From contig SVEY01000005.1 in the NCBI GenBank assembly GCA_015057165.1, positions 1-54,220 of the forward strand: a DNA stretch of 54,220 bases. The letters run 5' to 3'. This document shows, piece after piece, positions 43,418-52,381 of this stretch. The DNA is from Lachnospiraceae bacterium (GTDB taxonomy: Bacteria; Bacillota; Clostridia; Lachnospirales; Lachnospiraceae). The translations under genes and the position numbers were made by a program. Each line of letters starts with the position of its first letter. The first letter of the stretch is position 1. The notes below the pieces were generated by a model, which ran no database searches, was not told the origin of the DNA, and saw only the letters and a list, made by a program, of their open reading frames with translations.

Positions 43418-45552
43418 GAGTTAATAAGAAATTAAGAATATTTCTTGGAATTATAATAAGCATATTAATGATAGTTGTACCCATTCTATATACTTTATAT
43501 AGAATGGGCACATTTCTTAATGAGCCTTCTATTACAATCAAACCCAGGGATGATGTAGCTGATACACTTGTTATTGCAGCAGATCATGATTTTGCACCTT
43601 ATAGTTATATAAATAGTGATGGCAAGCCAGCAGGCTTCGATGTGGAGCTTATTACAGATATATGTAATAAGATGGGGTATAAGGCAGATATAAGGCTAAT
43701 GAGTTGGCCTGCCGCTACCAGCTCTCTTTCTGATAGAAGAGCAGATCTTGTCGTTGGTAAAGATATTATTCTTACACCAGATTCTGGTGAAGTACTCAGT
43801 ATTCTTGTAATTGATGAGGACTATGTTATATGGTCTAAGAAGAAGATTAAGAGTTCGTCTCAATTGTTCAAAGAGAAGGTTGGGATGGTGTCATCAGGAG
43901 CCTACAAGAGAGAGTATGCGGAATTTGTAGGCTGTATTCCTTATATAATGGATTCTTATAGTGACCTTTTCAAGGCATGTGAGAATGGAGAGATAGATTA
44001 TGTCCTATGTCAGAAAAATGTAGGTCAGCTTGTCAATTATCAAGAAGGTACTGACTTGGAGAATAATTATTATTTTGATAAGGATTACCTCGGATATGCA
44101 ATGGTAGAAGGTGATGAGAGGATAAATCATGTTAATAAAGCCATTGATGAAGCATTTGCAGATGGAACTATAGAGATGCTTACTAACAAATGGATTAAGA
44201 ATTACTCCGGTCATTACACCCTTAAAGAGACTATATCTAATCATTTCGAGATATATATGGTATTTGTATTTTTGTGGGTTGCATGGATACTTGCTCTTGT
44301 GTTAATTGCTCGTAACCAAAGGCTCTATATCAGAGATATGGAAAAAGAAATGGAGCATAAAAGGGAGCTTCAAGAAGCTCTTGAAAAGGCCAATAAAGCC
44401 AACAATGCTAAGTCTGAGTTTTTGTTCAATATGAGCCATGATATTAGGACTCCCTTAAATGCGGTACTTGGCCTTGCTGAACTTGCCAAACTAAAGAAAG
44501 ATTCAGAAGGTCGATTGGACGAATATCTTGATAATATTATTGTTTCAGGCAATTACCTACTTGGTGTTCTTAATGATGTTCTCGAAATGGCAAGGATCGA
44601 GAATAACAAGATTACAATTGATGAAGAATTAGTTGATGTAGAAGAATTTAAACATGGATGTCTTGTATCAATTGAAGAATTAGTAAAGAACAAAGATATA
44701 GATTTTTCTGTGGAAGACAATGGGACTAATAAATATCTATACTTTGATAAAGTACACGTTCAAGAGATAGTTATAAATCTGGCTTCTAATGCCATAAAGT
44801 ATACTCCTGAGGGAGGTAGCGTTAAGGTTGTTACAAACGAATCTTATGATGATAAAAATGATATTGTCTATATTGAGAGTTCATTTATAGATACAGGAAT
44901 AGGCATGAGTGAAGAGTTTATAGAACATGCCTTTGATAGCTTCGAAAGGGAAAGAACTACAGCTAGTGCGAATCTTACTGGTACCGGACTTGGTCTTGCA
45001 ATTGTAAAAAGGCTTATTGACCTTATGAATGGAACGATTAGTATAGAAAGTACTAAGGGAGAAGGGTCTACAATCACAATAAAATTGCCACTTAGAAAAG
45101 GGGACGCAAGTGATTATGTAGATAAGGATGAATATGTTGAAGATACTTCATATGATTTGCGTGGAATTAGTGTTCTTCTTGCAGAAGACAATGACATAAA
45201 TGCTGAGATAGTAATGGAGTTCTTTGAGTATGCTGATATGTCTATAGAAAGGGCAAGAGATGGCTTAGAGTGTGTCGAGATGCTTAAAGCTGCACCTAAT
45301 GATAAATACGACATTATTCTTATGGATATACAGATGCCTAATATGGATGGCTACGAAGCAACTAAGGTTATTAGAGAATTGGAGGATCCTGTAAAATCCA
45401 AAATACCTATTGTGGCTATGACAGCTAATGCATTTAAAGAAGATGTAGATAAGGCTATTAAAGCTGGTATGAATGCGCACGTTGCGAAACCAATTGACGC
45501 AACTAAACTTATTGATACTTTGAATGAGATAGTAGAAGAAAATAGAGAATAA
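43414..45552 (+). CDS. Hybrid histidine kinase with extracellular amino-acid-type sensor
   Basis: 712 aa. Membrane helix 1 near 9-30, then an SBP_bac_3-type binding domain (about 45-270; [20 protein letters not shown]), membrane helix 2 near 287-309, HisKA with His342 in [16 protein letters not shown], HATPase_c ([34 protein letters not shown]) and a receiver domain with Asp638 in [12 protein letters not shown]. The binding domain would sense an amino acid or similar ligand outside the cell. It overlaps the receptor gene by four bases; no partner regulator is adjacent. Confidence 0.93.
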   Translation: MRVNKKLRIFLGIIISILMIVVPILYTLYRMGTFLNEPSITIKPRDDVADTLVIAADHDFAPYSYINSDGKPAGFDVELITDICNKMGYKADIRLMSWPAATSSLSDRRADLVVGKDIILTPDSGEVLSILVIDEDYVIWSKKKIKSSSQLFKEKVGMVSSGAYKREYAEFVGCIPYIMDSYSDLFKACENGEIDYVLCQKNVGQLVNYQEGTDLENNYYFDKDYLGYAMVEGDERINHVNKAIDEAFADGTIEMLTNKWIKNYSGHYTLKETISNHFEIYMVFVFLWVAWILALVLIARNQRLYIRDMEKEMEHKRELQEALEKANKANNAKSEFLFNMSHDIRTPLNAVLGLAELAKLKKDSEGRLDEYLDNIIVSGNYLLGVLNDVLEMARIENNKITIDEELVDVEEFKHGCLVSIEELVKNKDIDFSVEDNGTNKYLYFDKVHVQEIVINLASNAIKYTPEGGSVKVVTNESYDDKNDIVYIESSFIDTGIGMSEEFIEHAFDSFERERTTASANLTGTGLGLAIVKRLIDLMNGTISIESTKGEGSTITIKLPLRKGDASDYVDKDEYVEDTSYDLRGISVLLAEDNDINAEIVMEFFEYADMSIERARDGLECVEMLKAAPNDKYDIILMDIQMPNMDGYEATKVIRELEDPVKSKIPIVAMTANAFKEDVDKAIKAGMNAHVAKPIDATKLIDTLNEIVEENRE

Positions 45553-45560
45553 AACAATTA

Positions 45561-45586
45561 AAATGCCCCTATTCGGGGCATTTTTT
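45561..45586. terminator. Bidirectional terminator
   Basis: AAATGCCCC-TATTC-GGGGCATTT followed by T on the plus strand and A-rich on the other side; it serves the kinase gene and the convergent transporter ATPase gene. Confidence 0.92.
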
Positions 45587-46346
45587 ACATCATATCATGG
45601 TACTTTCCAAGGAAAGCTTTAGTTCTTTCGTTATCTGAATTGAATAGTTCGTCAGGAGTTGTTTCTTCAACTACAACACCTTTATCCATAAATATCATTC
45701 TATCAGATACGTCTCTTGCAAAGTTCATCTCATGTGTAACTATAACCATAGTCATTTTCTCCGCTGCCAAATCCTTGATAACCTTAAGGATTTCAAGTGT
45801 TAATTCAGGATCAAGTGCTGAGGTAGGCTCGTCAAAGAATAGTATTTTGGGATTCATACATAAAGCTCTTGCAATAGAAACCCTTTGCTTTTGACCACCA
45901 GATAATTGGCAAGGATAAGACTTTGCTTTATCTGACAGACCCATTTTTTTAAGAAGCATCATTGCATTTTGGATTACTTCTTCTTTATCTCTTTTCTGTA
46001 TCTTAATTGGCGCACCTGTAATGTTCTTAAGAACAGTTTGGTGAGGGAAGAGATTGAAGTTTTGAAATACAAGACCAAAATATTGAAGAGCTTTTCTCTG
46101 GCCTTTTTTATCCTTATATGTGCTTTTGTTGTTGACAGATTTAACTATTTCATCTCCAAGATATATCATGTTGCCATCATCCATTTTCTCAAGAAGAGTA
46201 GCACAACGAAGAAGAGTGGTCTTGCCGGAACCGGATGGACCGATAATTGACACAACTTCTCCCTCGTTTACATGAAGATTTATATCTTTTAGAACTTCGA
46301 CACCATCAAAGCTCTTTTTTACGTGGTTCATTTCTAAGATTTTCAT
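45585..46346 (-). CDS. Polar amino-acid ABC transporter ATPase (GlnQ type)
   Basis: 253 aa. Walker [13 protein letters not shown]-loop [15 protein letters not shown], signature [15 protein letters not shown], Walker [13 protein letters not shown] and H-loop VTHEM. It powers import by the permease at 46409-47059. The gene starts 62 bp after the permease gene in the same direction. The binding protein at 49724 may complete the system. Confidence 0.95.
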   Translation of the reverse strand: MKILEMNHVKKSFDGVEVLKDINLHVNEGEVVSIIGPSGSGKTTLLRCATLLEKMDDGNMIYLGDEIVKSVNNKSTYKDKKGQRKALQYFGLVFQNFNLFPHQTVLKNITGAPIKIQKRDKEEVIQNAMMLLKKMGLSDKAKSYPCQLSGGQKQRVSIARALCMNPKILFFDEPTSALDPELTLEILKVIKDLAAEKMTMVIVTHEMNFARDVSDRMIFMDKGVVVEETTPDELFNSDNERTKAFLGKYHDMM

Positions 46347-46408
46347 AACATATCCTTGTATTGTTAAATGTATATATAATTAATAGACTATGTGCTTACG
46401 GACAACTT

Positions 46409-47059
46409 TTAAGAGTAATAGCTGAGTTTGTCTTCTGTCTTCTTCATAATAAATGCTACTAAAGCATTGAATACGAAGTAGAAGATTCCAGCTGCTATAA
46501 ATGGTAACATGCTTGTCTGTGCAGCAGCAATTCTTTTTGCTTCAGTGAACATTTCTGCATATGCAATTGAGAATGCAAGGGAAGTATCCTTTACAAGTGT
46601 TACAACTTCGTTAGTAATTGCAGGAAGTATTCTCTTAATAACTTGTGGAAGTATTATAGCAAAGAAAGTCTGTGCTCTGTTATAACCAAGAATGTATGCG
46701 GCTTCTCTCTGTCCATTATCAATAGATTCAATACCACTTCTATATATTTCTGCAAAATAAGCTGCGTAATTAAGAGAAAATGCAATCATTACAGCAACCT
46801 GTCTATAGGAAGCAGCAATTGATACTCCAAATAAATAATATGGACCGAAATATATTACAAGAAGTTGTAACATAAGAGGTGTTCCACGCATTATAGCAAT
46901 ATAAATACGGAAAAATAACTGTATAATCTTGTGTTTTGACATCCTACCAAAAGCAATAACCATACCAAGTGGTAGCGAGAATATTAGCGTTATTAAGAAT
47001 ATCTCAATTGTAACTGCCATGCCTGGTAGAAGTTGTAGGCATATATCTATAAAACTCAT
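46409..47059 (-). CDS. Polar amino-acid ABC transporter permease
   Basis: 216 aa with about five membrane helices. The EAA-type loop is seen in QREAAYILGYNRAQTFFAII followed by LPQVIKRILPAI, and IMRGTPLMLQLL is typical of the His/Glu/Gln family. ATG 47059 follows AAAGGAGATACT and is preferred over an ATG seven codons upstream. A promoter lies at 47117-47089. Confidence 0.94.
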   Translation of the reverse strand: MSFIDICLQLLPGMAVTIEIFLITLIFSLPLGMVIAFGRMSKHKIIQLFFRIYIAIMRGTPLMLQLLVIYFGPYYLFGVSIAASYRQVAVMIAFSLNYAAYFAEIYRSGIESIDNGQREAAYILGYNRAQTFFAIILPQVIKRILPAITNEVVTLVKDTSLAFSIAYAEMFTEAKRIAAAQTSMLPFIAAGIFYFVFNALVAFIMKKTEDKLSYYS

Positions 47060-47088
47060 AGTATCTCCTTTATTAATCAACCTTATGG

Positions 47089-47117
47089 ATTATACCATAA
47101 ATTGTGTATCAAGCAAA
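47089..47117 (-). promoter_or_regulatory. Promoter of the transporter operon
   Basis: On the minus strand TTTGCT (47117-47112), 17 bp, TATAAT (47094-47089). The giant quasi-palindrome copy C begins only 23 bp upstream of the -35 element. Confidence 0.65.
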
Positions 47118-47139
47118 ACAGATTTGATGTATATTTTTT

Positions 47140-47451
47140 GGCGCTGATTCTTTTATATGAATTCTTATTTTCGATATTTACATACAAGTAAATGTAGATA
47201 TCCTTATACTTTTTAATTCAAGCTTAGTATATGTTAGTGATTGATTAATTGAAGAAAATTTCCGACATGGATGTCGGAAATAGGCAACTGCCATCTGGAT
47301 GATGGATCAGTTGCCGGTTTCTGTCGAAAATATATAGAACTTGTATATCAATCACTTACATATAATTAGCGAAGAATTACTTGTATAAGGGTGTCTATAT
47401 ATACTTGTATGTAATATGATAGGAGTAAATTCATATAAAAGAATCAGCGCC
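47140..47451 (+). repeat. Giant quasi-palindrome, copy C
   Basis: The longest perfect outer part is GGCGCTGATTCTTTTATATG at 47140 against its complement ending at 47451, about 24 bp. Inside come TTACATACAAGTA and CTTATAC matches, the TTCAAGCTTAG core, hairpin 1 (TTTCCGAC-ATGGAT-GTCGGAAA) and hairpin 2 with TGGAT. It lies between two divergent genes, upstream of both, so it is not simply a terminator. Confidence 0.92.
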
Positions 47452-47486
47452 ATACAAAAAAAATACCAAAAAAATAAAAAATATGC

Positions 47487-47513
47487 TAAAGTCATGACGT
47501 TTTTGTCCGAAAT
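47487..47513 (+). promoter_or_regulatory. Sigma-D (flagellar) type promoter
   Basis: TAAA (47487-47490), 15 bp, TCCGAAAT (47506-47513). This matches the flagellar sigma pattern TAAA-N15-GCCGATAA closely. It is 77 bp before the start at 47590, which has its own AAGGAGG. Confidence 0.65.
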
Positions 47514-47589
47514 ATAATTTAGAAAACTATATTTGTCTGTTGTTATTAACGGAAAGGATTCCGCTTTTTTCTACAAGGAGGTAGATATT

Positions 47590-48399
47590 ATGACAGGTAT
47601 TAATGAAATTGCTGCGTATACGCAGGCTAGTCAAACATACAATACAAGTAAATCTCAATCTGAGAAGAGTGCATCTAGTGCTACTAGTACATCAAGTAAG
47701 GTTGATGCTAAGAAGTGGTCTCCAATTGATGCCTCTAGTTCCCTTGTACCTACGAAAACAGAATATGGATATACAATTGGCAATGTCAAGTTGTCTGAAA
47801 ATGCTGCAAAATATTATGAGAAATTGAAAGCAAAGTATCATAATATGGAATTTATTGCAGTTAGTTCTGATGTAAAAAATCAGGTTCAGGCTAATGCGGC
47901 ATCTTATGGTAATGCAAGTAAAATGGTTGTTCTTCTTGACGCTGAAAAGATAGAGAAGATGGCGTCAGATGAGAATTTCCGTAAGAAATATGAAGCAATA
48001 CTTGATTCTGCTCAGACTAAGATGGCTCAGGCTAAGAGCAGTTTTGCAAGCTCTGGTGCAAGCGTAAGTAATTTCGGAATGTCAGTTGATTCTAATGGCA
48101 ATGAGAAGTTCTTCGCGACAGTTAAGAAATCTCTTGATATGCAGAAAGAACGCATTGAGAAAAATGCTGAAAAGAAGCAGGAAGAAAAAGTAAAAGAAAA
48201 GAAGAAAGCTGAAAAAGAAGCGACAGAAGAGAGATTCGATAAGATAAAAGAGAAATTCGAAGTTGAAGATTATGAGATTATACAGGCTGATTCAATTGAA
48301 AGTCTTATATCTAATGTAGCAGCTTATTCTTATAATAATACATTTGTTATGACAGAAGCTGAGATGGCTCTAGGTAATTCAATTGACTTTAAGGGTTAG
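47590..48399 (+). CDS. Lachnospiraceae coiled-coil protein (DUF6033-like)
   Basis: 269 aa. A Ser/Thr-rich N-terminus is followed by TKTEYGYTIGNVKLSENAAK and MEFIAVSSDVKNQVQANAAS, then a long Lys/Glu coiled coil (about 195-235). No signal peptide. It resembles small proteins annotated DUF6033 in motile Lachnospiraceae; this is from memory. The start is supported by AAGGAGG. The sigma-D-like promoter suggests membership in the motility regulon, possibly as an exported or structural component. It is followed by a related-style gene 18 bp downstream. Confidence 0.7.
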   Translation: MTGINEIAAYTQASQTYNTSKSQSEKSASSATSTSSKVDAKKWSPIDASSSLVPTKTEYGYTIGNVKLSENAAKYYEKLKAKYHNMEFIAVSSDVKNQVQANAASYGNASKMVVLLDAEKIEKMASDENFRKKYEAILDSAQTKMAQAKSSFASSGASVSNFGMSVDSNGNEKFFATVKKSLDMQKERIEKNAEKKQEEKVKEKKKAEKEATEERFDKIKEKFEVEDYEIIQADSIESLISNVAAYSYNNTFVMTEAEMALGNSIDFKG

Positions 48400-48417
48400 T
48401 AAAGGAAGGTGAGTGGA

Positions 48418-49518
48418 ATGAATCTTAGTTTTAATTCCATAACTTCATATACTAATTACAACAAGAATAGGGGCAATTCGGGCTTTTTTAAACAAAATGT
48501 AAAGAGTAATGCCAATTCATCTATAGTGGCTTCTATTCAAAGCAGATATGCAGAGGATAAGAGAAGCGAAAGAGCTATTAAGAATGATAAGCTTAGGGAT
48601 TTGATAAGAGGGCTTACTGAACCAGCTAATAAGGCAAATGCTAATTCTCATAGTGCAACTCTTAGCAGTAAAGCTAATGGGTATCTGGATCTTACATCTA
48701 ATTATGAGAAGAAAGCAAAATCTGTTGCAAAATATAAATACAATTACAAAGAAGTATCTTCAAGGATTAGAAGTGCTAAGACGTCAGTAAGCGCTGGACA
48801 GGCAGTTATAGCTGCCAAGCGTAAGGTGATTGAAATCAAGCGAAAGCTTTCTAATAATCGTGAAGATAATGAAGAATTGCAGGCTGCACTTATTCATGCT
48901 GAAAGAATGGAGATGGCAGCAAGGAAGAAGAAGCACAATCTTGAATTAGAAGAACTTGTTTCTAATACTATGAAGAGAGATGAAGCAAGTGAGAAGACTG
49001 AAAATACTATAAATGAGTCAGCATCTTTTGCTGAAGAAAAAATATCTGAGAAAGAAGATGCTATATTTGAAGAAAAGCTGGAGATGCTTGGTGAAATAGT
49101 AGATGAAGTAAAGAAGCAGAATCTAGAAGAAATGTCAGATGAAATGATTCAGGAGTTAAATGAGATGATAGAATCATTTGGAGAAGACGAACTAGAGGAA
49201 TTAGAAGAAATGATGCAACTTGCTGAGTCTATGGAAATTGTTGATCCTCATATGAGTGAGGAAGATTTTAATAAGCTTAAGGCAAAGCACAGGGCATCTG
49301 AGAATAAGGCTATTATGAAAGCAGATTTAGACTATCTTAAAGCAATAATTAAGATAACAGTAGAAAGTCAGGCTAAGTCACCTAATATAAGCCCAATTAA
49401 TACAGGGACAGTTGGTTATGCAACTCCTGCAATTAGCGCAGTAGAAGCATCTGCAGGAAATATTCCTGCAATGGATTCAGGACAATTAGAGGGAGCATCA
49501 CTTGATTTGTCTTTATAA
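48418..49518 (+). CDS. Hypothetical coiled-coil protein, operon partner
   Basis: 366 aa. Polar N-terminus (NLSFNSITSYTNYNKNRGNS), then a long helical, charged region (about 90-330) with strong coiled-coil character (for example EELQAALIHAERMEMAARKK; MSDEMIQELNEMIESFGEDE), and a low-complexity Ser/Ala/Gly tail. No signal peptide or membrane helix. ATG 48418 follows AAGGAAGG at eight bases; the GTG at 48409 overlaps that site. Probably co-transcribed with the preceding gene. Function unknown. Confidence 0.72.
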   Translation: MNLSFNSITSYTNYNKNRGNSGFFKQNVKSNANSSIVASIQSRYAEDKRSERAIKNDKLRDLIRGLTEPANKANANSHSATLSSKANGYLDLTSNYEKKAKSVAKYKYNYKEVSSRIRSAKTSVSAGQAVIAAKRKVIEIKRKLSNNREDNEELQAALIHAERMEMAARKKKHNLELEELVSNTMKRDEASEKTENTINESASFAEEKISEKEDAIFEEKLEMLGEIVDEVKKQNLEEMSDEMIQELNEMIESFGEDELEELEEMMQLAESMEIVDPHMSEEDFNKLKAKHRASENKAIMKADLDYLKAIIKITVESQAKSPNISPINTGTVGYATPAISAVEASAGNIPAMDSGQLEGASLDLSL

Positions 49519-49580
49519 AAAGTTCACACACTAGTTATAACTACATATAATTTCCCTAATAGTAGTAAATAACTATTTTT

Positions 49581-49611
49581 TACCACCCTTATTCCCAGGG
49601 GTGGTATTTTT
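49581..49611 (+). terminator. Terminator after the coiled-coil pair
   Basis: TACCACCC pairs with GGGTGGTA (49599-49606), followed by TTTTTATT. Confidence 0.9.
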
Positions 49612-49639
49612 ATTGCATAATTCTTTACATTTTATGTGA

Positions 49640-49671
49640 AATGTGGTAGTTTTTATTATGTTAATGTGGTA
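49640..49671 (+). promoter_or_regulatory. Direct repeats upstream of the binding-protein gene
   Basis: AATGTGGTA occurs at 49640-49648 and 49663-49671, 23 bp apart (about two helical turns). A dyad ACATTT...AAATGT (49627-49644) overlaps the first. TATAAT at 49696-49701 may be the -10 element. Possible operator sites. Confidence 0.45.
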
Positions 49672-49723
49672 AATCGTTAATTGATATTTGCGGTTTATAA
49701 TAAAAAAGAGGAGGGAAACAATA

Positions 49724-50524
49724 ATGAGAAGATTAAAAGGAATAATTGCTATATCTCTTATCGCTGTTATGGTACTTGCAATTTGTGGATGTAGTTGTTC
49801 AAGCAAGAAGACAGTAAAAAATGATGAGAAGACTTTTGTAGTAGGATTTGATGCAGAGTTCCCACCTTATGGATTTAAGGATGAAGCAGGTAACTTTACA
49901 GGATTTGACCTAGATCTTGCAGCTGCTGTAGCTAATAAGCTTGGTATGGAAGTTGCTTACCAACCAATTGATTGGGACGCAAAGGATGCTGAGTTAAATG
50001 CAGGAACAATTGATTGTATCTGGAATGGATTTACAATTCAAGGACGTGAAGATCAATATGCATGGTCTGATCCATATCTTGATAACAAACAGATAATTGT
50101 TGTAAAGAATGATAGCCCAATCCAAAGTAAGAATGACCTTGCTGGTAAGATTGTAGAGGTGCAGAAGGAATCATCTGCAGAAGCTGCCCTTGCACAAGGT
50201 GATGGTGCTGCTCTTAAGGCAACATTTAAAAACCTTGTATCAGTAGCAGATTATAATACAGCCCTTATGGATCTTGAATCTGGTGCTGTTGATGCTGTAA
50301 TTATGGATTCAGGTGTTGCTGAATACAAGATTAATACAGATAAGAAAGCATTCCGCCTACTTCCTGAGGCAATTGCTTCAGAACAATATGGTGTTGGATT
50401 TGCTAAGAACAACACAGAACTTCGCGACAAGGTTAACAAGGCATTACATGAACTTGCTGCTGACGGAAGCATAGACCAGATTTGTAATAAATGGTTTGGC
50501 TCTAATATAGTTATTATTAAGTAG
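49724..50524 (+). CDS. Polar amino-acid ABC transporter binding lipoprotein
   Basis: 266 aa. Lipobox VLAICGC, then the SBP_bac_3 fold: FVVGFDAEFPPYGFKDEAG, TGFDLDLAAAVANKLG, IDCIWNGFTIQGRED and MDSGVAEYKI. It would deliver an amino acid to the permease/ATPase pair at 45585-47059, from which it is separated by two other genes and the opposite strand. ATG 49724 follows GAGGAGGG. A giant quasi-palindrome starts 17 bp after the stop. Confidence 0.93.
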   Translation: MRRLKGIIAISLIAVMVLAICGCSCSSKKTVKNDEKTFVVGFDAEFPPYGFKDEAGNFTGFDLDLAAAVANKLGMEVAYQPIDWDAKDAELNAGTIDCIWNGFTIQGREDQYAWSDPYLDNKQIIVVKNDSPIQSKNDLAGKIVEVQKESSAEAALAQGDGAALKATFKNLVSVADYNTALMDLESGAVDAVIMDSGVAEYKINTDKKAFRLLPEAIASEQYGVGFAKNNTELRDKVNKALHELAADGSIDQICNKWFGSNIVIIK

Positions 50525-50540
50525 GTGCTTCTTCAGGCGT

Positions 50541-50767
50541 ATCTTCGGGTGGCCATGCCTTTGTACTAGTAACTCTTCGCGGAGTATATATAAGTGATTG
50601 ATATATAGTTTATAATAATATGTAGACAGAAATCGGCACTCAATTCGCCATCCAGGCGATGAGTGCCTAATCCCGCCATCCCTGGCGGGATTTTTCTTGT
50701 TATAATCAATCACTAATATATACTACCACTCGAGTTAAATCGTACAAAGGCATGGCCACCCGAAGAT
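50541..50767 (-). repeat. Giant quasi-palindrome, copy D (reverse orientation)
   Basis: The outer arms match perfectly for 26 bp (50541-50566 with 50742-50767; they include GGGTGGCCATGCCTTTGTAC). On the minus strand the core is AACTCGAGTGG...TTAGTGATTGA, hairpin 1 is ATCCCGCC-AGGGAT-GGCGGGAT and hairpin 2 is TCGCC-TGGAT-GGCGA within GGCACTCA/TGAGTGCC-like arms. Same plan as the other copies with different stem bases. Confidence 0.92.
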
Positions 50768-50894
50768 GCACCCGCCCACCCCACACCCAAACAACCACTT
50801 GCACCCCGCACCCGCAACACCCCATCCCATGTGGGATTTCCTTAATAAACTACATTGGAAGGTTTTGCTGAGGATAGAATGGTGTGTGGAAGGT
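50768..50894 (+). other. C-rich tract and small hairpin between two quasi-palindromes
   Basis: 50768-50823 is C- and A-rich with runs such as CCCGCCCACCCCACACCC, quite unlike the AT-rich surroundings. ATCCCA-TG-TGGGAT (50824-50837) is a perfect dyad. From 50881 the strand turns G/T-rich (repeated GTGTGTGG). No gene is visible. Confidence 0.65.
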
Positions 50895-51270
50895 GTGTGG
50901 CGAAGAGTGTAGTGTGTGGAGGAGTATATGTTTTTTGCGTTTTAGTTAGAGTGAAAGGATATGTTAGTGATTGGTGTGTGGAGGAGAGGGCGTTTTATAC
51001 ATATTTAATTCGAGCTTAATGTATGTTAGTGGTTGATTAATAAAAGAAAATTTCCGACAAGGATGTCGGAAATAGGCAACTGCCATCTGGATGATGGTTC
51101 AGTTGCCGGTTTCTGTCAGAAATGCAAAGAGTCTGTTTATCAATCACTTACATACATTTAGCGAAGAATTACTTGTATAAAATGCCCTCTCCTCCACACA
51201 CTTTTCACCAACATAAACTTTTCCATCGAAAAAACATATACTCCTCCACCACACACCTTCCACCACACAC
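50895..51270 (+). repeat. Giant quasi-palindrome, copy E (largest)
   Basis: Arms match in blocks: GGAGGAGTATATGTTTTTT (50918-50936) with 51229-51247, and GTGTGTGGAGGAGAGGG with its complement around 51183-51201, then GTTTTATAC. The core, TTCGAGCTTAATGTATG, leads to hairpin 1 (TTTCCGAC-AAGGAT-GTCGGAAA) and hairpin 2 (CCATC-TGGAT-GATGG). It fills most of the interval before dgt; no separate promoter for dgt is clear in it. Confidence 0.88.
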
Positions 51271-51349
51271 TCTTCACCCTCACAAAATATTTCAAAATAA
51301 AAAAAGGAAATCACACATGGACTGACTATACTATATTGAGGTGATTTAC

Positions 51350-52372
51350 GTGAAAGAGATTACAATCCGCGAAAAAATTGAACAAATGGAGCGAGAAAAT
51401 CTGGCATCCTGGGCAACTTTAGACGAGAATTCTAAGGGGAGAGACAGAGACGAACCTCAGTGTGATATTCGTCCTGTGTTCCAGAGAGACAGAGACAGGA
51501 TACTCCATAGTAAGTCATTTAGAAGACTTAAGAATAAGACACAGGTATTTCTTACTCCTAAGGGAGATCACTATAGGACAAGGCTTTCCCATACACTAGA
51601 AGTATCCCAGAACGCAAGAACTATTGCGAAAGCCCTTAGACTTAATGAAGATTTGGTAGAAGCCATAGCGCTAGGTCACGATCTTGGTCATACACCATTT
51701 GGACATTCTGGTGAGAGAGTTCTTAATGACTTGTGTGAAGGTGGATTTGTACATAGCGAGCAGAGCGTTAGAATTGTAGAGAAGTTAGAAAAGTCAGGTA
51801 ATGGACTTAATCTTACATGGGAAGTAAGAGATGGTATAAAAAATCATCAGACTGATTCCATGCCTGCCACTCCTGAAGGTCAGATTGTAAGGCTTTCTGA
51901 CAAAATCGCTTATGTAAATCATGATATTGACGATGCTATTAGAGGGAATCTTCTCTGTGAAGCAGATATCCCAAGTGATATAAGGACAGTTATAGGTTCT
52001 AGTACAAAAGAACGATTAGATACCCTTATTCATGATGTTATTATTCAAAGTATGAATAATGAGAAGATAAGTATGTCGGATGAAATAAGCCAGGCAATGT
52101 TTGACCTTCGTAAGTTTATGTTCGAACATGTATATAAGAATGAAATTGCCAAGGCAGAAGAAGTAAAAGCTCGTCGTATGATAGAGCAGTTGTTTGAGTA
52201 CTATATGGAAAATATTGATTCGATTCCTGATAAGTTTAGAAACATGCTTAATGAAGGTGAAGCAAAAGACAGGGTGGTCTGCGATTATATTGCAGGTATG
52301 ACGGATCAATATGCAATTAGCAAATTTAATGAGTATTATATGCCTACTGCATGGCATGTAGACAATTTCTAG
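51350..52372 (+). CDS. dgt: dGTP triphosphohydrolase-like HD enzyme
   Basis: 340 aa. HD-domain metal ligands are seen in TRLSHTLEVSQNART and ALGHDLGHTPFGHSGE, with SFRRLKNKTQVFL upstream and VNHDIDDAIRG downstream, the dGTPase-like pattern. It hydrolyses dNTPs to deoxynucleosides and triphosphate, affecting dNTP pools. GTG 51350 is six bases after GAGGTG; an alternative GTG at 51341 overlaps that site. It precedes dnaG by nine bases. Confidence 0.92.
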   Translation: MKEITIREKIEQMERENLASWATLDENSKGRDRDEPQCDIRPVFQRDRDRILHSKSFRRLKNKTQVFLTPKGDHYRTRLSHTLEVSQNARTIAKALRLNEDLVEAIALGHDLGHTPFGHSGERVLNDLCEGGFVHSEQSVRIVEKLEKSGNGLNLTWEVRDGIKNHQTDSMPATPEGQIVRLSDKIAYVNHDIDDAIRGNLLCEADIPSDIRTVIGSSTKERLDTLIHDVIIQSMNNEKISMSDEISQAMFDLRKFMFEHVYKNEIAKAEEVKARRMIEQLFEYYMENIDSIPDKFRNMLNEGEAKDRVVCDYIAGMTDQYAISKFNEYYMPTAWHVDNF

Positions 52373-52381
52373 AGGTGCATT

